64,000 nucleotides of DNA from CAVZMO01 sp963776195 (GTDB taxonomy: Bacteria > Nitrospirota > Thermodesulfovibrionia > Thermodesulfovibrionales > SM23-35): the NCBI GenBank assembly GCA_963776195.1, contig CAVZMO010000013.1, positions 11,800 through 75,799 of the forward strand, read 5' to 3'. Positions within the stretch are counted from its first letter, which is position 1; every line of letters starts with the position of its first letter. Positions 63,633 to 64,000 of the stretch are shown here, piece by piece. Under the pieces are notes generated by a model. It saw nothing but the letters and a program-made list of their open reading frames with translations, was not told where the DNA came from and did not search any database. The position numbers and the translations under genes are program-made.

Positions 63633-63672
63633 GTCATGAAAAGCTGCACCTTCAGGCGCGAGTCTTCATGAC
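63633..63672 (-). promoter_or_regulatory. Double-hairpin leader element D
   Basis: On the minus strand GTC-ATGAA-GAC, GCGCC-TGAA-GGTGC, then TTCATGAC followed by TTTTTTATTTTTT. It lies about 120 bases upstream of element C in the same leader, so the two are in tandem. A simple hairpin ctaagc-ttcgt-gcttag lies just before it at 63701-63717. Confidence 0.55.
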
Positions 63673-63720
63673 TTCACGTTCGTAAATCTAATAATAAGCC
63701 CTAAGCTTCGTGCTTAGTTT

Positions 63721-63755
63721 CAAATAGAATAAATAATATATTTGTTGGTTGTCAA
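63721..63755 (-). promoter_or_regulatory. Promoter and possible operator of the 63456 operon
   Basis: TTGACA at 63750-63755 on the minus strand is followed by an AT-rich stretch with -10-like TATTCT at 18 bases. The region 63721-63744 (CAAATAGAAT...ATATTTG) is an imperfect palindrome that shares the half-site AAATAGAA with the palindrome at 52392-52412. Confidence 0.45.
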
Positions 63756-63897
63756 GAGAAATTTATATTAGTTGGTAGTAACAACCGGTGACTTCTTAGT
63801 AATCACTTCCTGTAGTTTATATATCTTTCTTACGGAGAACTCAGCCTTGACTGCAACAATTATTCTTGATCTGTATTCGTCATCTCCGCTACTGCCG

Positions 63898-64000
63898 TCA
63901 CTTCCTTAATTCCCCGTCCGTCTTTTCGATTATATAGTTTACGATTGAAGAATGAAGACTTTCGACTTCTTCCTCCCTGAGTGTTCTTTCCATTGATCTA
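63898..64000 (-). CDS. pheT: Phenylalanyl-tRNA synthetase beta subunit, C-terminal end
   Basis: The last 33 codons of a gene that enters from the right edge: RSMERTLREEEVESLHSSIV then NYIIEKTDGELRK. This matches the end of the FDX-ACB domain of PheT (pattern RTLTDEEV...I...L....GAELR). The rest is outside the window. The 140 bases after its stop stay open in one frame but have no start codon. Confidence 0.75.
   Translation of the reverse strand, partial: RSMERTLREEEVESLHSSIVNYIIEKTDGELRK

Noticed and set aside
1..64000. CRISPR arrays and rRNA genes
   Set aside because: No regularly spaced short repeats with unique spacers and no rRNA-like stretches were seen; the only tandem arrays are coding repeats at 9075-9509 and 27030-27840.

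Overview
The window looks like chromosomal DNA of an uncultured Gram-negative bacterium. MlaFED, TonB-ExbBD, a TonB-dependent receptor and several lipoproteins imply an outer membrane. The gene set (group 3b NiFe hydrogenase, nickel/cobalt uptake, rpsP-khpA-trmD-rplS, argD-argF, many PAS/GGDEF and chemoreceptor-type sensors) would suit a Nitrospirota-like or deltaproteobacterial lineage. No rRNA is present, so this placement is weak inference.

Layout. 1-5.1 kb holds a PAS-GGDEF gene followed by a graveyard of mobile DNA: a 107-bp relic of a group II intron reverse transcriptase, the 3' half of a tRNA-Ala(GGC), a 5'-truncated IS256-type transposase and an ORF-less group II intron RNA (4326-5138). 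5.1-17.8 kb is chromosomal: an RNase H-GIY-YIG fusion, small secreted proteins, an ATP-cone/nuclease protein, a cation diffusion facilitator, a FecR-domain protein with 22-residue repeats, a DEDD exonuclease, an mntH remnant, the mlaDFE operon and a DinG-type helicase. 18.04-30.96 kb is a relic integrative element in tRNA-Leu(UAG). It is bounded by a 41-bp direct repeat of the tRNA 5' half and carries a frameshifted integrase and excisionase-like gene, a HTH/zinc-ribbon pair with an apparently leaderless promoter, a group II intron, an ISKra4-type IS itself split by an IS256-type IS, a repeat lipoprotein and a frameshifted IS1634-type transposase.

31-45 kb is core chromosome: tatA, the hydBGDA hydrogenase operon with a clear promoter, a CBS protein, an M23 peptidase, argD-argF, rpsP-khpA-trmD-rplS (no rimM), a sigma28-type promoter before a chemoreceptor, and rnhB. 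45-63.5 kb is a metal-homeostasis island: a DtxR/FeoA regulator, CbiMQO, an outer-membrane protein, zur-znuACB, histidine-rich small proteins, three DUF4198 proteins, a CbiL/NikL-like protein, a TonB-dependent receptor, exbB/exbD/tonB, a methyltransferase and two paralogous small proteins. The window ends in the 3' end of pheT.

How it fits together. The island could bring nickel or cobalt across the outer membrane (receptor plus TonB-ExbBD), through the periplasm (DUF4198 and NikL-like proteins, histidine-rich peptides) and across the inner membrane (CbiMQO), supplying the NiFe hydrogenase encoded nearby. Two features stand out. First, the island carries many single-base frameshifts and two in-frame stops, while neighbouring housekeeping genes are intact. 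Second, a family of at least four similar double-hairpin elements (48990-49041, 52581-52628, 63477-63515, 63633-63672) lies in leaders or spacers of this island and may be a shared RNA regulatory element.
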